Below, in pieces: positions 29,402 through 36,924 of a stretch of DNA of 64,000 nt. The translations under genes and the position numbers were made by a program. The DNA comes from Puerhibacterium puerhi. GTDB lineage: Bacteria > Actinomycetota > Actinomycetes > Actinomycetales > Cellulomonadaceae. Positions within the stretch are counted from its first letter, which is position 1, and every line of letters starts with the position of its first letter. The notes beneath the pieces were generated by a model that worked only from the letters and a program-made list of their open reading frames with translations, searched no databases and was not told the DNA's origin. Location: positions 124,001 to 188,000 of the forward strand of contig NZ_WUWN01000001.1 of NCBI RefSeq assembly GCF_009846865.1. The letters run 5' to 3'.

Positions 29402-31284
29402 CGGGAAGCCTCCTGGCCCTTCGTGGAGTCGGCGGTGCCGGCGTCGGGCACCGGGTCGGGGACCGCCTCGGCGGTCGCGTCGGGGGTCGCATCGGGGATC
29501 GTGTCGGGGCTCAGGCCCGGGACCGCGGCGAGCGCGCGGTCGACCTCGCCCTGCAGGCCGGCGTCGTCGCCCCGGGCGAGGCCCGCGAGCTCGACGACGG
29601 TTCGGCCTTCATCCTCCCACGCGCGCAGCCACACGCGGCGCCGGGGGGTGAACAGGGACACCGCCAGGCCGGCGAGGGCGAGGAGCGCGAACGTGAGCAC
29701 CCACGCCAGCGACGGGTCGTAGCGCAGGTCGAGCGCCACGTAGCGCGGCACCTCCTGCCCCACGGTGATCGTGCCGAGCCCGTCCGGCAGGTCGACGGTC
29801 TCGCCGGGGCGCACGAGGACCTTGACGCGCTCGCCGTCGTCGCCGACCGACGGCGTCAGCGACGCGGTGTCGAGGCGGTAGACGTTCTGCGGCACCCCCT
29901 CGTCCAGCCCCAGGTTGCCGCGGTACACCTCGAGCACCAGCAGCGGGTCCGTGGGCTGCGGGAACACCGAGCGCGCGTTCCCGTCGTCGTCGACGACGGC
30001 GGTGGGCAGGAAGTAGCCGACCAGGCCGATCTGCTCGAGGCCGGACGAGACGTCAGGCACCTTCACGACGCCGCGCGAGGTGTACATCGAGTCCTCGGGC
30101 AGGAACGGCACGCGGCCCTCGAAGGCGACCTGACCCTGCGCGTCGTGCACGGTGATCTCCGGCGCGAAGCCGTTGCCCTGCAGGTAGACCTTGGCGCCGT
30201 CGATCGTCAGGGGGTGGTTGACCTTGATGGTCTCCTTCGACGCCGCGCCGTCCGGCTCGGTGACCGTGACGTGGGCGGTGAAGTCCCGCGCCTGGGCGAA
30301 CGCGACGGTGTCGGAGGCGAACTGCGAGGAGAAGTCGTCGAGCGTCAGGGAGAACGGCGACAGCTCCGAGGGGCGGAACCAGGCACCCTTGTCGAACGTG
30401 TCGTAGTCGACGACGGCGTTGGCGAACCCGCGGCCCTCGGTGACGATCGCCTGCCCGCGGTAGTGGAAGAGCTGGCCCAGCGCGACCACCACGATGAGGC
30501 CGAGCAGCGCCAGGTGGAACACGAGGTTGCCCGTCTCGCGCAGGTAGCCGCGCTCGGCCGCGACCGTGCGCGTCGCGGGACGGGCCGGCACCGCGCGCGG
30601 GCCCCGGCCGCGCGCGGCGCGAGGCTCCTCGCCCCCGACGTCGACGCGGAACGTGCGGCCCCGGCGCAGGTGCGCGGCGACGGCGGCGGCGACGTCGTCG
30701 GGCGACGCCGTCGTGGTGCCGGCGGCCGTGGCGGGGAAGCGTCCGAAGCGGGCGGGGGTGCGGGGCGGGCGCCCGCGCAGGTTGCGGGCGTGCGCGACGG
30801 TGCGCGGCACGATGCAGCCCACGAGCGAGACCATCAGCAGCAGGTAGATCGCGCTGAACCACGGCGAGGTGTAGACGTCGAAGAAGCCGAGGCGGTCGAG
30901 CCACTCCCCCGTGGTCGGGTGGTCGCCGAGGTACTCGATCACCTTGCCGGCGTCCTGGCTGCGCTGCGGGAGGATCGACCCGGGCACCGCGGCCACGGCG
31001 AGCAGCATGAGCAGCAGCAGCGCCACGCGCATCGAGGTCAGCTGGCGCCAGGTCCAGCGCAGCATCCCGCGCCAGCCGAGCGTCGGCAGCGACGGGCCCG
31101 GCTGCTCGCCGGTCCGCGCGCCGTCGCCCGCCGCGCCGTGGGTCGCGTCGCCGTGGGTCTCGTCGCCGTGGGTCTCGTCGCCGTGGGCGGGTCGCTCCGG
31201 CGCCGCGAACGCGTCGTCGATGCCCTCGGGCCGGTACGGGCGCCGCGCCTCGGTCTCGCGCTGCGTCCTGGGGGTCTCGCTCAC
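29398..31284 (-). CDS. resB: Cytochrome c biogenesis protein ResB
   Basis: 628 aa partner of CcsB. After an ~80-residue hydrophilic start, hydrophobic helices lie near 90-110, 145-170 and 240-265, then a large extracytoplasmic domain, and a last helix near 535-555 (LAWVLTFALLALAGLAVSLF). The N-terminus contains HGDETHGDETHGDATHG, encoded by a 15-nt unit repeated three times (31136-31180). Start GTG 31284 directly abuts the ccdA stop. The C-terminal ~40 residues are again low-complexity. Confidence 0.94.
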   Translation of the reverse strand: MSETPRTQRETEARRPYRPEGIDDAFAAPERPAHGDETHGDETHGDATHGAAGDGARTGEQPGPSLPTLGWRGMLRWTWRQLTSMRVALLLLMLLAVAAVPGSILPQRSQDAGKVIEYLGDHPTTGEWLDRLGFFDVYTSPWFSAIYLLLMVSLVGCIVPRTVAHARNLRGRPPRTPARFGRFPATAAGTTTASPDDVAAAVAAHLRRGRTFRVDVGGEEPRAARGRGPRAVPARPATRTVAAERGYLRETGNLVFHLALLGLIVVVALGQLFHYRGQAIVTEGRGFANAVVDYDTFDKGAWFRPSELSPFSLTLDDFSSQFASDTVAFAQARDFTAHVTVTEPDGAASKETIKVNHPLTIDGAKVYLQGNGFAPEITVHDAQGQVAFEGRVPFLPEDSMYTSRGVVKVPDVSSGLEQIGLVGYFLPTAVVDDDGNARSVFPQPTDPLLVLEVYRGNLGLDEGVPQNVYRLDTASLTPSVGDDGERVKVLVRPGETVDLPDGLGTITVGQEVPRYVALDLRYDPSLAWVLTFALLALAGLAVSLFTPRRRVWLRAWEDEGRTVVELAGLARGDDAGLQGEVDRALAAVPGLSPDTIPDATPDATAEAVPDPVPDAGTADSTKGQEASR

Positions 31285-32061
31285 TCACACCACCGTCGCA
31301 AATCCGCTGACCCAGCCCTGGAGCTCGCGGGTGAGCTCGCCCCAGACGCCCGTGACGAGCGCGAGGCCGATCAGCACCAGCAGGCCGCCACCGACCCGCA
31401 GGATCGCCAGCCGGTGCCGGCGCAGGAAGCCCAGCATCCGCTGGGAGGACTGCAGCCCGAGGGCCACGAGCAGGAACGGCACGCCCAGGCCGAGGCAGTA
31501 GGCGACGCCGAGCACCACGCCCCGGAGCGCCGACGCCTCGTCGAGGGCCAGGGCCTGCACCGCGGCCAGGGTCGGGCCGATGCACGGCGTCCAGCCGAGG
31601 CCGAACACGACCCCGAGCAGCGGGGCGCCCCACAGGCCGGCGCGCGGGCTGACGTGCAGGCGCCGCTCGCGCTGCAGGAACGGCATCGCGCCGAGGAAGG
31701 CCAGGCCCAGCAGGACCACCACCACCCCGAGCACCCGCTGCAGCACGTCCTCCCAGCGCACGAGGTACGTGCCCAGCGCCCCGGCGGCGGCCATCAGCAC
31801 CACGAACACCGCGGTGAAGCCGAGCACGAACAGGGCGACGCCGCCCAGCACGCGGCCGCGGGCGGGCCGCGTGCGCGCGGCCGTCGTCGCCCGCCCGCCG
31901 CCCGCGCTCGCCGCGGCCATGCCGCTGACGTACCCGACGTAGCCGGGCACGAGCGGGAGCACGCAGGGCGAGGCGAACGAGACCAGGCCCGCCAGCAGCG
32001 CGACGGGCACCGCCAGCAGCATCGAGCCGCTGAACGCGGTGGTGGCGAAGGCGTCACCCAT
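31285..32061 (-). CDS. ccdA: Thiol-disulfide transporter CcdA
   Basis: 258 aa, six predicted helices. The two redox cysteines are in FASPCVLPLVPGYVGYVSG and GWTPCIGPTL. It moves reducing power across the membrane to the thioredoxin-like ResA so that apocytochrome c cysteines stay reduced for heme ligation. ATG 32061 shares its A with the resA TGA (TGATG). Confidence 0.96.
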   Translation of the reverse strand: MGDAFATTAFSGSMLLAVPVALLAGLVSFASPCVLPLVPGYVGYVSGMAAASAGGGRATTAARTRPARGRVLGGVALFVLGFTAVFVVLMAAAGALGTYLVRWEDVLQRVLGVVVVLLGLAFLGAMPFLQRERRLHVSPRAGLWGAPLLGVVFGLGWTPCIGPTLAAVQALALDEASALRGVVLGVAYCLGLGVPFLLVALGLQSSQRMLGFLRRHRLAILRVGGGLLVLIGLALVTGVWGELTRELQGWVSGFATVV

Positions 32062-32669
32062 CAGGCGCCGGCCCCCTCGCCGCCGGAGCCGTCCTCCGCC
32101 AGCACCTCGTCGATGATCGCGTCGAGCGTCGAGGGGTCCGCCTGGCCGATGATGCGCGCCGCGGGCCGGTGCTCGCGGTCGAGCACCACCGTGGTGGGCA
32201 CCGCCTGCAGCGGCACGATGCCGGACAGCCTGGCGACCACCTGGCCGCTGCGGTCGGCGATCGACGGGTAGGGCACCTCGTAGGTGCGCTCGAACGCCTG
32301 CGCGGCGCCCGCCTCGTCCTCGGTGTTGATGCCCAGCACCTGCACGCCGTCGTCCGCGCGGTCGTTCGCCAGCGCGACGAGGTCGGGCGCCTCGGCGCGG
32401 CACGGCGCGCACGAGGCGTACCAGGTGTTGACGACGACGACGTCGCCGTCCCACTGCGAGGAGTCGACGGTCTTGCCCTCGAAGTCGGTGCCAGTGACGG
32501 TGACCGGGTCCTTGCGGTCGCCCGGGTCCCACTGCTGCACGGAGCCGTCGCCGGAGACGAAGCCCTGGTCGACGACGTCGCCGGCGCCGGACGGCTGGGA
32601 GCAGGCGCTCAGGGCGAGGAGCAGGGTGGTGGCGGCGGCCGCGGCCGCGAGCGGTCGGCGACGCATCAT
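32061..32669 (-). CDS. resA: Membrane-anchored thioredoxin-like protein ResA/TlpA
   Basis: 202 aa lipoprotein. The signal peptide ends in a lipobox ALSAC with C23 as lipid anchor. The thioredoxin active site is WYASCAPCRAE (C87/C90), and cis-Pro is in AVPTTVVLD. Its role is reduction of apocytochrome c thiols with electrons from CcdA. ATG 32669 overlaps the phosphatase stop (ATGA); a second ATG follows directly. Confidence 0.93.
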   Translation of the reverse strand: MMRRRPLAAAAAATTLLLALSACSQPSGAGDVVDQGFVSGDGSVQQWDPGDRKDPVTVTGTDFEGKTVDSSQWDGDVVVVNTWYASCAPCRAEAPDLVALANDRADDGVQVLGINTEDEAGAAQAFERTYEVPYPSIADRSGQVVARLSGIVPLQAVPTTVVLDREHRPAARIIGQADPSTLDAIIDEVLAEDGSGGEGAGA

Positions 32670-33313
32670 GCCCCCGGGACCGGGTCGGCGCCGAGCAGCA
32701 GGGCGGCGGCGGGCTCGGAGTAGTGCAGGCCGGCGAACGCGCCGTCCTCGAAGCGCAGGCTCGTCAGCGAGGCCAGCGCGCACTGGCGCCGGCCCGGGTG
32801 GTGGGCCAGCGGCCGCCCCTCGTAGGACAGGCGGGTGACCCACACCGGCAGCTGGTGGCTCACCAGCACGACCTCGTGGCCCTCGTGCGCCCGGCGGGCG
32901 TCGTCGACGGCGGCGCGCATCCGCGCGACCTGCTCGGTGTACGGCTCGCCCCACGACGGGCGCAGGGGGTTCCACAGGTACTTCCAGTACCGCGGGGTGC
33001 GCAGCAGCTGGACCGGGTCCGAGCCGACGGTGGAGCCCTCGAACCGGTTGCCCGACTCGATCAGGCGCTCGTCGGTGCCGACGGCGAGGCCGAGCGCCGC
33101 GCCCACGGGCGCGGCGGTCTCCTGCGCACGCTGCAGCGGGGAAGCCACGACGGCGACGACGTCGCCGCCGGACGCGGCGAGGTGGTCGGCGACCGTGCGG
33201 GCCATCGCGTGCCCGCGCTCCGACAGGTGGTATCCCGCCAGCCGCCCGTACAGCACGCGGTCGGGGTTGTGGACCTCGCCATGGCGCAGCAGGTGGACCG
33301 TGGTGGTGACCAT
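32666..33313 (-). CDS. Histidine phosphatase family protein
   Basis: 215 aa. The catalytic motif LLRHGEVHNPDRVLYGRLAG (H11) and the second His in VVLVSHQLPVWV are present, with the Arg of SPLQRAQET. The family covers phosphoglycerate mutases and many small-molecule phosphatases; the substrate is unknown. It opens the ResA-CcdA-ResB-CcsB operon, an arrangement that recurs in actinobacteria. I use ATG 33313, as it gives the family start; upstream in-frame codons cross a palindrome. Confidence 0.87.
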   Translation of the reverse strand: MVTTTVHLLRHGEVHNPDRVLYGRLAGYHLSERGHAMARTVADHLAASGGDVVAVVASPLQRAQETAAPVGAALGLAVGTDERLIESGNRFEGSTVGSDPVQLLRTPRYWKYLWNPLRPSWGEPYTEQVARMRAAVDDARRAHEGHEVVLVSHQLPVWVTRLSYEGRPLAHHPGRRQCALASLTSLRFEDGAFAGLHYSEPAAALLLGADPVPGA

Positions 33314-33332
33314 GTCGGCCAGTCTCCCACGC

Positions 33333-33356
33333 GGTCCTGGACGTTCTCCCAGGACC
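33333..33356. promoter_or_regulatory. 8-bp inverted repeat in a divergent promoter region
   Basis: GGTCCTGG and CCAGGACC are separated by 8 nt, 20 nt upstream of the phosphatase operon start and between it and the divergent ATP-grasp gene. An operator is possible; no regulator is adjacent. Confidence 0.35.
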
Positions 33357-33404
33357 CTGACCGTTGAGACGACTATCACTCCCCGCGTCCGTCACCCCGC
33401 CCGC

Positions 33405-33410
33405 TAGCGT
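33405..33410 (+). promoter_or_regulatory. -10 box for leaderless ATP-grasp gene
   Basis: TAGCGT, 7 nt before GTG 33418. Confidence 0.55.
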
Positions 33411-33417
33411 GGGCGGG

Positions 33418-34416
33418 GTGAGCGCCGCGCCGAAGATCTACGCCCTGCACGAGAACCCCGAGTGGTTCCCGCCGTTCGCCGCGGCCTTCGCCGCCGAGGG
33501 GGTGGAGTACGAGGAGTGGCTGCTCACCGACGGCACCCTCGACCTCGACGCGACGCCGCCGGAGGGCGTCTTCTGGTCGCGCATCTCGGCCTCCAGCCAC
33601 ACCCGCGAGCACGGGCTGAGCAAGGACTACGCCCGCGCCGTGCTCGCGTGGCTCGAGGCGCACGGCCGCCGCACGGTGAACGGCCGGCGGGTCCTCGAGC
33701 TCGAGGTCAGCAAGGTCGACCAGCTCACGGCGCTGCGCGCCGCCGGGATCGACACGCCCCGGACCGTGGCGGCCGTCGGCGGCCCCGAGCGCGTGCTCGA
33801 GGCCGCGCGCCGGTTCAGCGCCGACGCCCCCGGCCCGTTCGTCACCAAGCACAACCAGGGCGGCAAGGGGCTGGGCGTGCGCCGCTTCGACGCGCTCGAC
33901 GACCTCGAGAAGCACCTGGCCTCGGAGGACTACGAGCCGCCGGTCGACGGCGTCACCCTGATCCAGGAGTACGTGGTCGCGGCCGACGGCGGGATCACGC
34001 GGGTGGAGATCGTCGGGCACGAGCTCGTCTACGCCGTGCGGGGCGACACCGAGCGCGGCGGATTCCAGCTCTGCCCGGCCGACGCGTGCGCCATCGACCC
34101 GGCGACGGGCCGGCCGGTCATGCCGCCCGGCGCCACGATCTCGATGGCGCCCGACGAGGCGGTGGGGCTGTTCTCGCTGCGCGAGGGCTACGCCGACGAC
34201 CCCGTGGTGGCGCGGTACGCCGACTTCACGCGGCGGCACGGCATCGAGGTGGCCGGCATCGAGAACATCCGCACGGCCGACGGGCGCACGCTCACCTACG
34301 ACGTGAACACCAACACCAACTACAACTCCGACGTCGAGGCGGCGGCGCCGCGCAGCGGCCCGCGCGAGATCGCGCGGTACCTGGCGCGCGTGCTGCGCGA
34401 GACGTACCCCGCGTAG
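33418..34416 (+). CDS. RimK-like ATP-grasp ligase
   Basis: 332 aa. ATP-grasp features are the lysine-glycine loop VTKHNQGGKGLGVRRFD near residue 142, TLIQEYV near 180, and the Mg-binding end DVNTNTNYNSDVE near 298. N-terminal segment VFWSRISASSHTREHG resembles stand-alone RimK-type ligases annotated as alpha-L-glutamate ligases. It should join an amine or amino acid to a carboxylate, but no substrate gene is adjacent. Start GTG 33418. Confidence 0.8.
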   Translation: MSAAPKIYALHENPEWFPPFAAAFAAEGVEYEEWLLTDGTLDLDATPPEGVFWSRISASSHTREHGLSKDYARAVLAWLEAHGRRTVNGRRVLELEVSKVDQLTALRAAGIDTPRTVAAVGGPERVLEAARRFSADAPGPFVTKHNQGGKGLGVRRFDALDDLEKHLASEDYEPPVDGVTLIQEYVVAADGGITRVEIVGHELVYAVRGDTERGGFQLCPADACAIDPATGRPVMPPGATISMAPDEAVGLFSLREGYADDPVVARYADFTRRHGIEVAGIENIRTADGRTLTYDVNTNTNYNSDVEAAAPRSGPREIARYLARVLRETYPA

Positions 34417-34433
34417 AGGCCCCGGCGTAGAGA
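34407..34433 (+). repeat. Duplication at the ATP-grasp stop codon
   Basis: CCCCGCGTAGAGG followed by CCCCGGCGTAGAGA repeats the region with the TAG stop (34414-34416), so a second TAG is produced downstream. Confidence 0.6.
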
Positions 34434-34445
34434 CCCCGCGCGCGG

Positions 34446-34501
34446 AGGCCGCGGTCGACGGCTCCCGGCCGTCGGCCGCTCTCAGCCGTCGACCGCGGCC
34501 T
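34446..34501. terminator. 18-bp inverted repeat between convergent genes
   Basis: AGGCCGCGGTCGACGGCT (34446-34463) and its exact complement (34484-34501) flank a 20-nt loop. The right arm is the coding end of the MarR gene, the left arm is downstream of the ATP-grasp stop. It probably ends both transcripts. Confidence 0.65.
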
Positions 34502-35012
34502 TGGCCTCGCGCGCGACCTTGGCCATCGCCCGGCCCAGCACGGCGAACTCCTCGGGGTCGAGCACGTCGACCAGCAGGCGGCGGACGGCGGCGACGTGCG
34601 CCGGCGCCGCCTGCTGGAGCAGCTTCCAGCCCTCGTCGGTCATGACGCAGTTGACGCCGCGGCGGTCGCCGGGCACGGGTCGCCGCTCGACGAGCCCGCG
34701 CCGCTCCATCCGGTCGACCGTGTGGGTGAGCCGGCTGCGCGACAGCGCCAGGCCGTCGGCGAGGGCCGACATGCGCAGCGTGCGGTCGGGCTGCTCCGAG
34801 AGCTGGACGAGCAGGTGGTACTCCCCCAGCGTCACGGGGATCCCGGCGTCGTGCGCCCGGTCGAGGGCGCTGACGAACCGCGCCGTGCCGTCGAGGTAGG
34901 CGCGCCAGGCGCGCTGCTGGTCCTCGGTCAGCCACTCGACGGCGAGCGCCTGACCGGCGGTGGGGGCGGCGCCGGCCGGTGCCCCGGCCGGGCGTGGGGA
35001 CTTCGTGACCAT
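34482..35012 (-). CDS. MarR-family transcriptional regulator
   Basis: 176 aa. The winged helix spans about 60-135: LGEYHLLVQLSEQPDRTLRM, recognition helix LADGLALSRSRLTHTVDRME, and wing RRPVPGDRRGVNCVMTDEG. A flexible N-terminus of ~25 residues precedes it. It is divergent from a YceI-family gene and the intergenic region holds a palindrome overlapping the YceI promoter. Regulators of this type often respond to phenolic compounds or oxidative stress; the signal here is unknown. Ribosome-binding site GGAGG precedes ATG 35012. Confidence 0.9.
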   Translation of the reverse strand: MVTKSPRPAGAPAGAAPTAGQALAVEWLTEDQQRAWRAYLDGTARFVSALDRAHDAGIPVTLGEYHLLVQLSEQPDRTLRMSALADGLALSRSRLTHTVDRMERRGLVERRPVPGDRRGVNCVMTDEGWKLLQQAAPAHVAAVRRLLVDVLDPEEFAVLGRAMAKVAREAKAAVDG

Positions 35013-35125
35013 GGGTTCTGCCTCCGGATACCTCCGGGATCACCCCCGGGACGTTCGCCAGTGTGACGTCTGCAGCGGGAATACGCCAGAGAGACACCCC
35101 GTTGACGCTGGTACGCAGGGTGATG

Positions 35126-35139
35126 GTTGATTTTTCAAC
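35126..35139. promoter_or_regulatory. Palindrome, candidate MarR operator
   Basis: GTTGATTTTTCAAC is a 5-bp inverted repeat around four T, an AT-rich island in GC-rich DNA. It covers the -35 element and the start of the spacer of the yceI promoter, a classic repression position. Confidence 0.65.
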
Positions 35140-35154
35140 TAAACGCCCTATGCT
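35127..35154 (+). promoter_or_regulatory. Promoter of the YceI gene
   Basis: -35 TTGATT (35127-35132), 16-nt spacer, -10 TATGCT (35149-35154). This gives a leader of about 45 nt with an AGGAG ribosome-binding site before ATG 35206. It is the best -35/-10 pair in the window. Confidence 0.7.
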
Positions 35155-35205
35155 GACCGCAGTGCCGCCGACGCCCGTCGGCCCCCGACACGACGAGGAG
35201 CATCC

Positions 35206-35754
35206 ATGACCGCCCTGCCCGCTGGCCTCACCACCGGTACCTACGCCATCGACCCCAGCCACTCGACCGCCTCGTTCACGGTCCGTCACGCCGGCATCGC
35301 CAAGGTGCGCGGCTCGATCGCGATCACCGCCGGCACCATCACGGTGGGCGACGACCTCGAGTCCTCCTCGGTCACGGCGGAGCTGGACGCCGCGTCGGTG
35401 AACACGGGCGACGCCGGCCGCGACGCCCACCTCAAGAGCGCCGACTTCTGGCACGCCGAGGAGCGCCCCACCTGGTCCTTCACCTCGACCGCGATCAAGG
35501 TCGACGACGACGACCACATCGTCATCGGTGACCTCACGATCAACGGCGTGACCCAGCAGGTCGAGCTGCCCACCGAGTTCGCCGGCACCGCCAAGGACCC
35601 GTTCGGCAACGACCGCGCCGGCTTCGAGTCCGAGCTCGAGATCAAGCGCGCCGACTTCGGCCTGACCTGGAACGCCGCGCTGGAGACCGGCGGCTTCCTG
35701 GTCGGCGACAAGGTCAAGATCGCGCTCGACATCTCGGCCATCAAGCAGGCCTGA
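35206..35754 (+). CDS. YceI-family protein
   Basis: 182 aa lipocalin-like beta-barrel protein. It starts with GLTTGTYAIDPSHSTASFTVRH, the family opening, and contains DAHLKSADFWHAEERPTWSF and the C-terminal FGLTWNAALETGGFLVGDKV. There is no signal peptide, so it is cytoplasmic here. Homologues bind isoprenoid quinone-like chains; binding of a menaquinone precursor is an attractive but untested idea given the neighbourhood. Divergent from MarR. Confidence 0.93.
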   Translation: MTALPAGLTTGTYAIDPSHSTASFTVRHAGIAKVRGSIAITAGTITVGDDLESSSVTAELDAASVNTGDAGRDAHLKSADFWHAEERPTWSFTSTAIKVDDDDHIVIGDLTINGVTQQVELPTEFAGTAKDPFGNDRAGFESELEIKRADFGLTWNAALETGGFLVGDKVKIALDISAIKQA

Positions 35755-35773
35755 GCCCCTCCGGGACCCCCGG

Positions 35774-35882
35774 CGCCGAGATAGAGACCCCCGGCGCCGA
35801 AGTAGAGAGGCCCCGCCCGCCGCGTGACATCCGCGGCGGGCGGGGCCTCTCTACTTCGGCGGGAGAGCTCTCTATCTCGGCG
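35774..35882. repeat. Two nested palindromes forming a 109-nt hairpin
   Basis: The outer arms (35774-35787 and 35869-35882; CGCCGAGATAGAGA) pair perfectly over 14 bp. The inner arms (35796-35824 and 35832-35860) pair perfectly over 29 bp with a 7-nt loop and start GCCGAAGTAGAGAGG. Outer and inner arms are similar, as if one element had inserted into another. The structure fills the gap between convergent yceI and rex. Confidence 0.85.
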
Positions 35883-36545
35883 TCAGGAGACGGCGCGCGC
35901 CGCCGTCGCGGCCCGGGCCGCGGCGTGGAAGGCGAGGATCTGCAGCTCGCCGCCGACGTCCACGGAGCGCACGACGACGTCGTCGGGCACCTGCAGCGCC
36001 ACCGGCGCGAACGACAGGATCTCGCGCACGCCGGCGCCCACCACGCGGTCGGCGATGCCCTGGGCCACCGGCCCGGGCGTCGCCAGCACCACCATGGTCA
36101 CGCCCTCGCGCTCGAGCACGGCCTCCAGGTCGTCGACGTGCTCCACGGTGAGCCCCCCGGTCGTGGTGCCCACGACCTCGTCGGCGGCGTCGAGCAGGGC
36201 CGCCACCTGGAACCCGCGCGAGGCGTAGCCGGAGTAGTTCGCCAGCGCCAGGCCGAGGTTGCCGACGCCGATGATGGCCAGCCGGTGCTCGGACGTCAGG
36301 CCGAGGGCCGAGGTGATCACCGCGTCGAGCGACCCGACGTCGTAGCCCACCCCGCGGGTGCCGAACGACCCGAGGTAGGACAGGTCCTTGCGCAGCTGCG
36401 CCGGGCCCACGCCCGAGGCCTCGGCGAGCTCGGTGGAGGACGTCGTGCGCACCCCGCGGGCGGCGAGGTCGCGCAGGGCGCGCAGGTAGTAGGGCAGCCG
36501 TGCCACGGTGGCGGCGGGCACCGTCACCTCTCCGATCTCGATCAT
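35883..36545 (-). CDS. rex: Redox-sensing repressor Rex
   Basis: 220 aa. The winged helix includes STELAEASGVGPAQLRKDLSYL and the family signature GSFGTRGVGYDV; the Rossmann domain begins AIIGVGNLGLALANYSGY and binds NADH/NAD. High NADH releases Rex from DNA. The likely target in this window is the operator in front of menJ-nuo. It is the second gene of an operon with a glutaredoxin-like gene 9 nt upstream. Start ATG 36545. Confidence 0.96.
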   Translation of the reverse strand: MIEIGEVTVPAATVARLPYYLRALRDLAARGVRTTSSTELAEASGVGPAQLRKDLSYLGSFGTRGVGYDVGSLDAVITSALGLTSEHRLAIIGVGNLGLALANYSGYASRGFQVAALLDAADEVVGTTTGGLTVEHVDDLEAVLEREGVTMVVLATPGPVAQGIADRVVGAGVREILSFAPVALQVPDDVVVRSVDVGGELQILAFHAAARAATAARAVS

Positions 36546-36554
36546 GTCCCCTCC

Positions 36555-36842
36555 CTACGGGCGCGCGCCCTGCGCCGGACCGGGGGCCGCGAGCCGGCGG
36601 GCCAGCCTGTCGCCGTCGACGTGCCAGAAGCCCTGCTGCACGCCGTCCACCTCGACGACGGGCACGTACTCGCCGTAGCGGTCCGCGAGGCCGGCATCCC
36701 CGTCGATGTCCACCTCGCGCCACTGCTGCCCGGCCGACTCGCACACACGGGCCACGACCTCCCGTGCCGCGTCGCACAGGTGGCAGCCGGTCCGCGTGAA
36801 GAGCACGACGCGCGCGCCTGGTTGCGTCTGCGGCTCGTTCAC
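36555..36842 (-). CDS. Glutaredoxin-family protein
   Basis: 95 aa. A thioredoxin-fold protein with active site TRTGCHLCDAA (C20/C23) and cis-Pro in YGEYVPVVEVDG. This DUF836/glutaredoxin-like type occurs next to rex and heme genes in actinobacteria. Start GTG 36842 is preceded by TACGCT at 6 nt, so it is probably leaderless; the reading frame continues upstream, but across the promoter. Cotranscription with rex suggests a shared redox theme. Confidence 0.85.
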   Translation of the reverse strand: MNEPQTQPGARVVLFTRTGCHLCDAAREVVARVCESAGQQWREVDIDGDAGLADRYGEYVPVVEVDGVQQGFWHVDGDRLARRLAAPGPAQGARP

Positions 36843-36848
36843 CAGCAC

Positions 36849-36854
36849 AGCGTA
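36849..36854 (-). promoter_or_regulatory. -10 box for leaderless glutaredoxin-rex operon
   Basis: TACGCT on the minus strand, 6 nt before GTG 36842. Confidence 0.6.
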
Positions 36855-36911
36855 CGCGCGCGGCCGCGGCGTGGGGGCACCGGTCGCGGCACCGGCCGAG
36901 GTGGCCGCCGT

Positions 36912-36917
36912 TACAGT
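36912..36917 (+). promoter_or_regulatory. -10 box for leaderless HAD phosphatase gene
   Basis: TACAGT, 7 nt before ATG 36925; divergent from the glutaredoxin promoter 58 nt away. Confidence 0.6.
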
Positions 36918-36924
36918 GGGCGGC

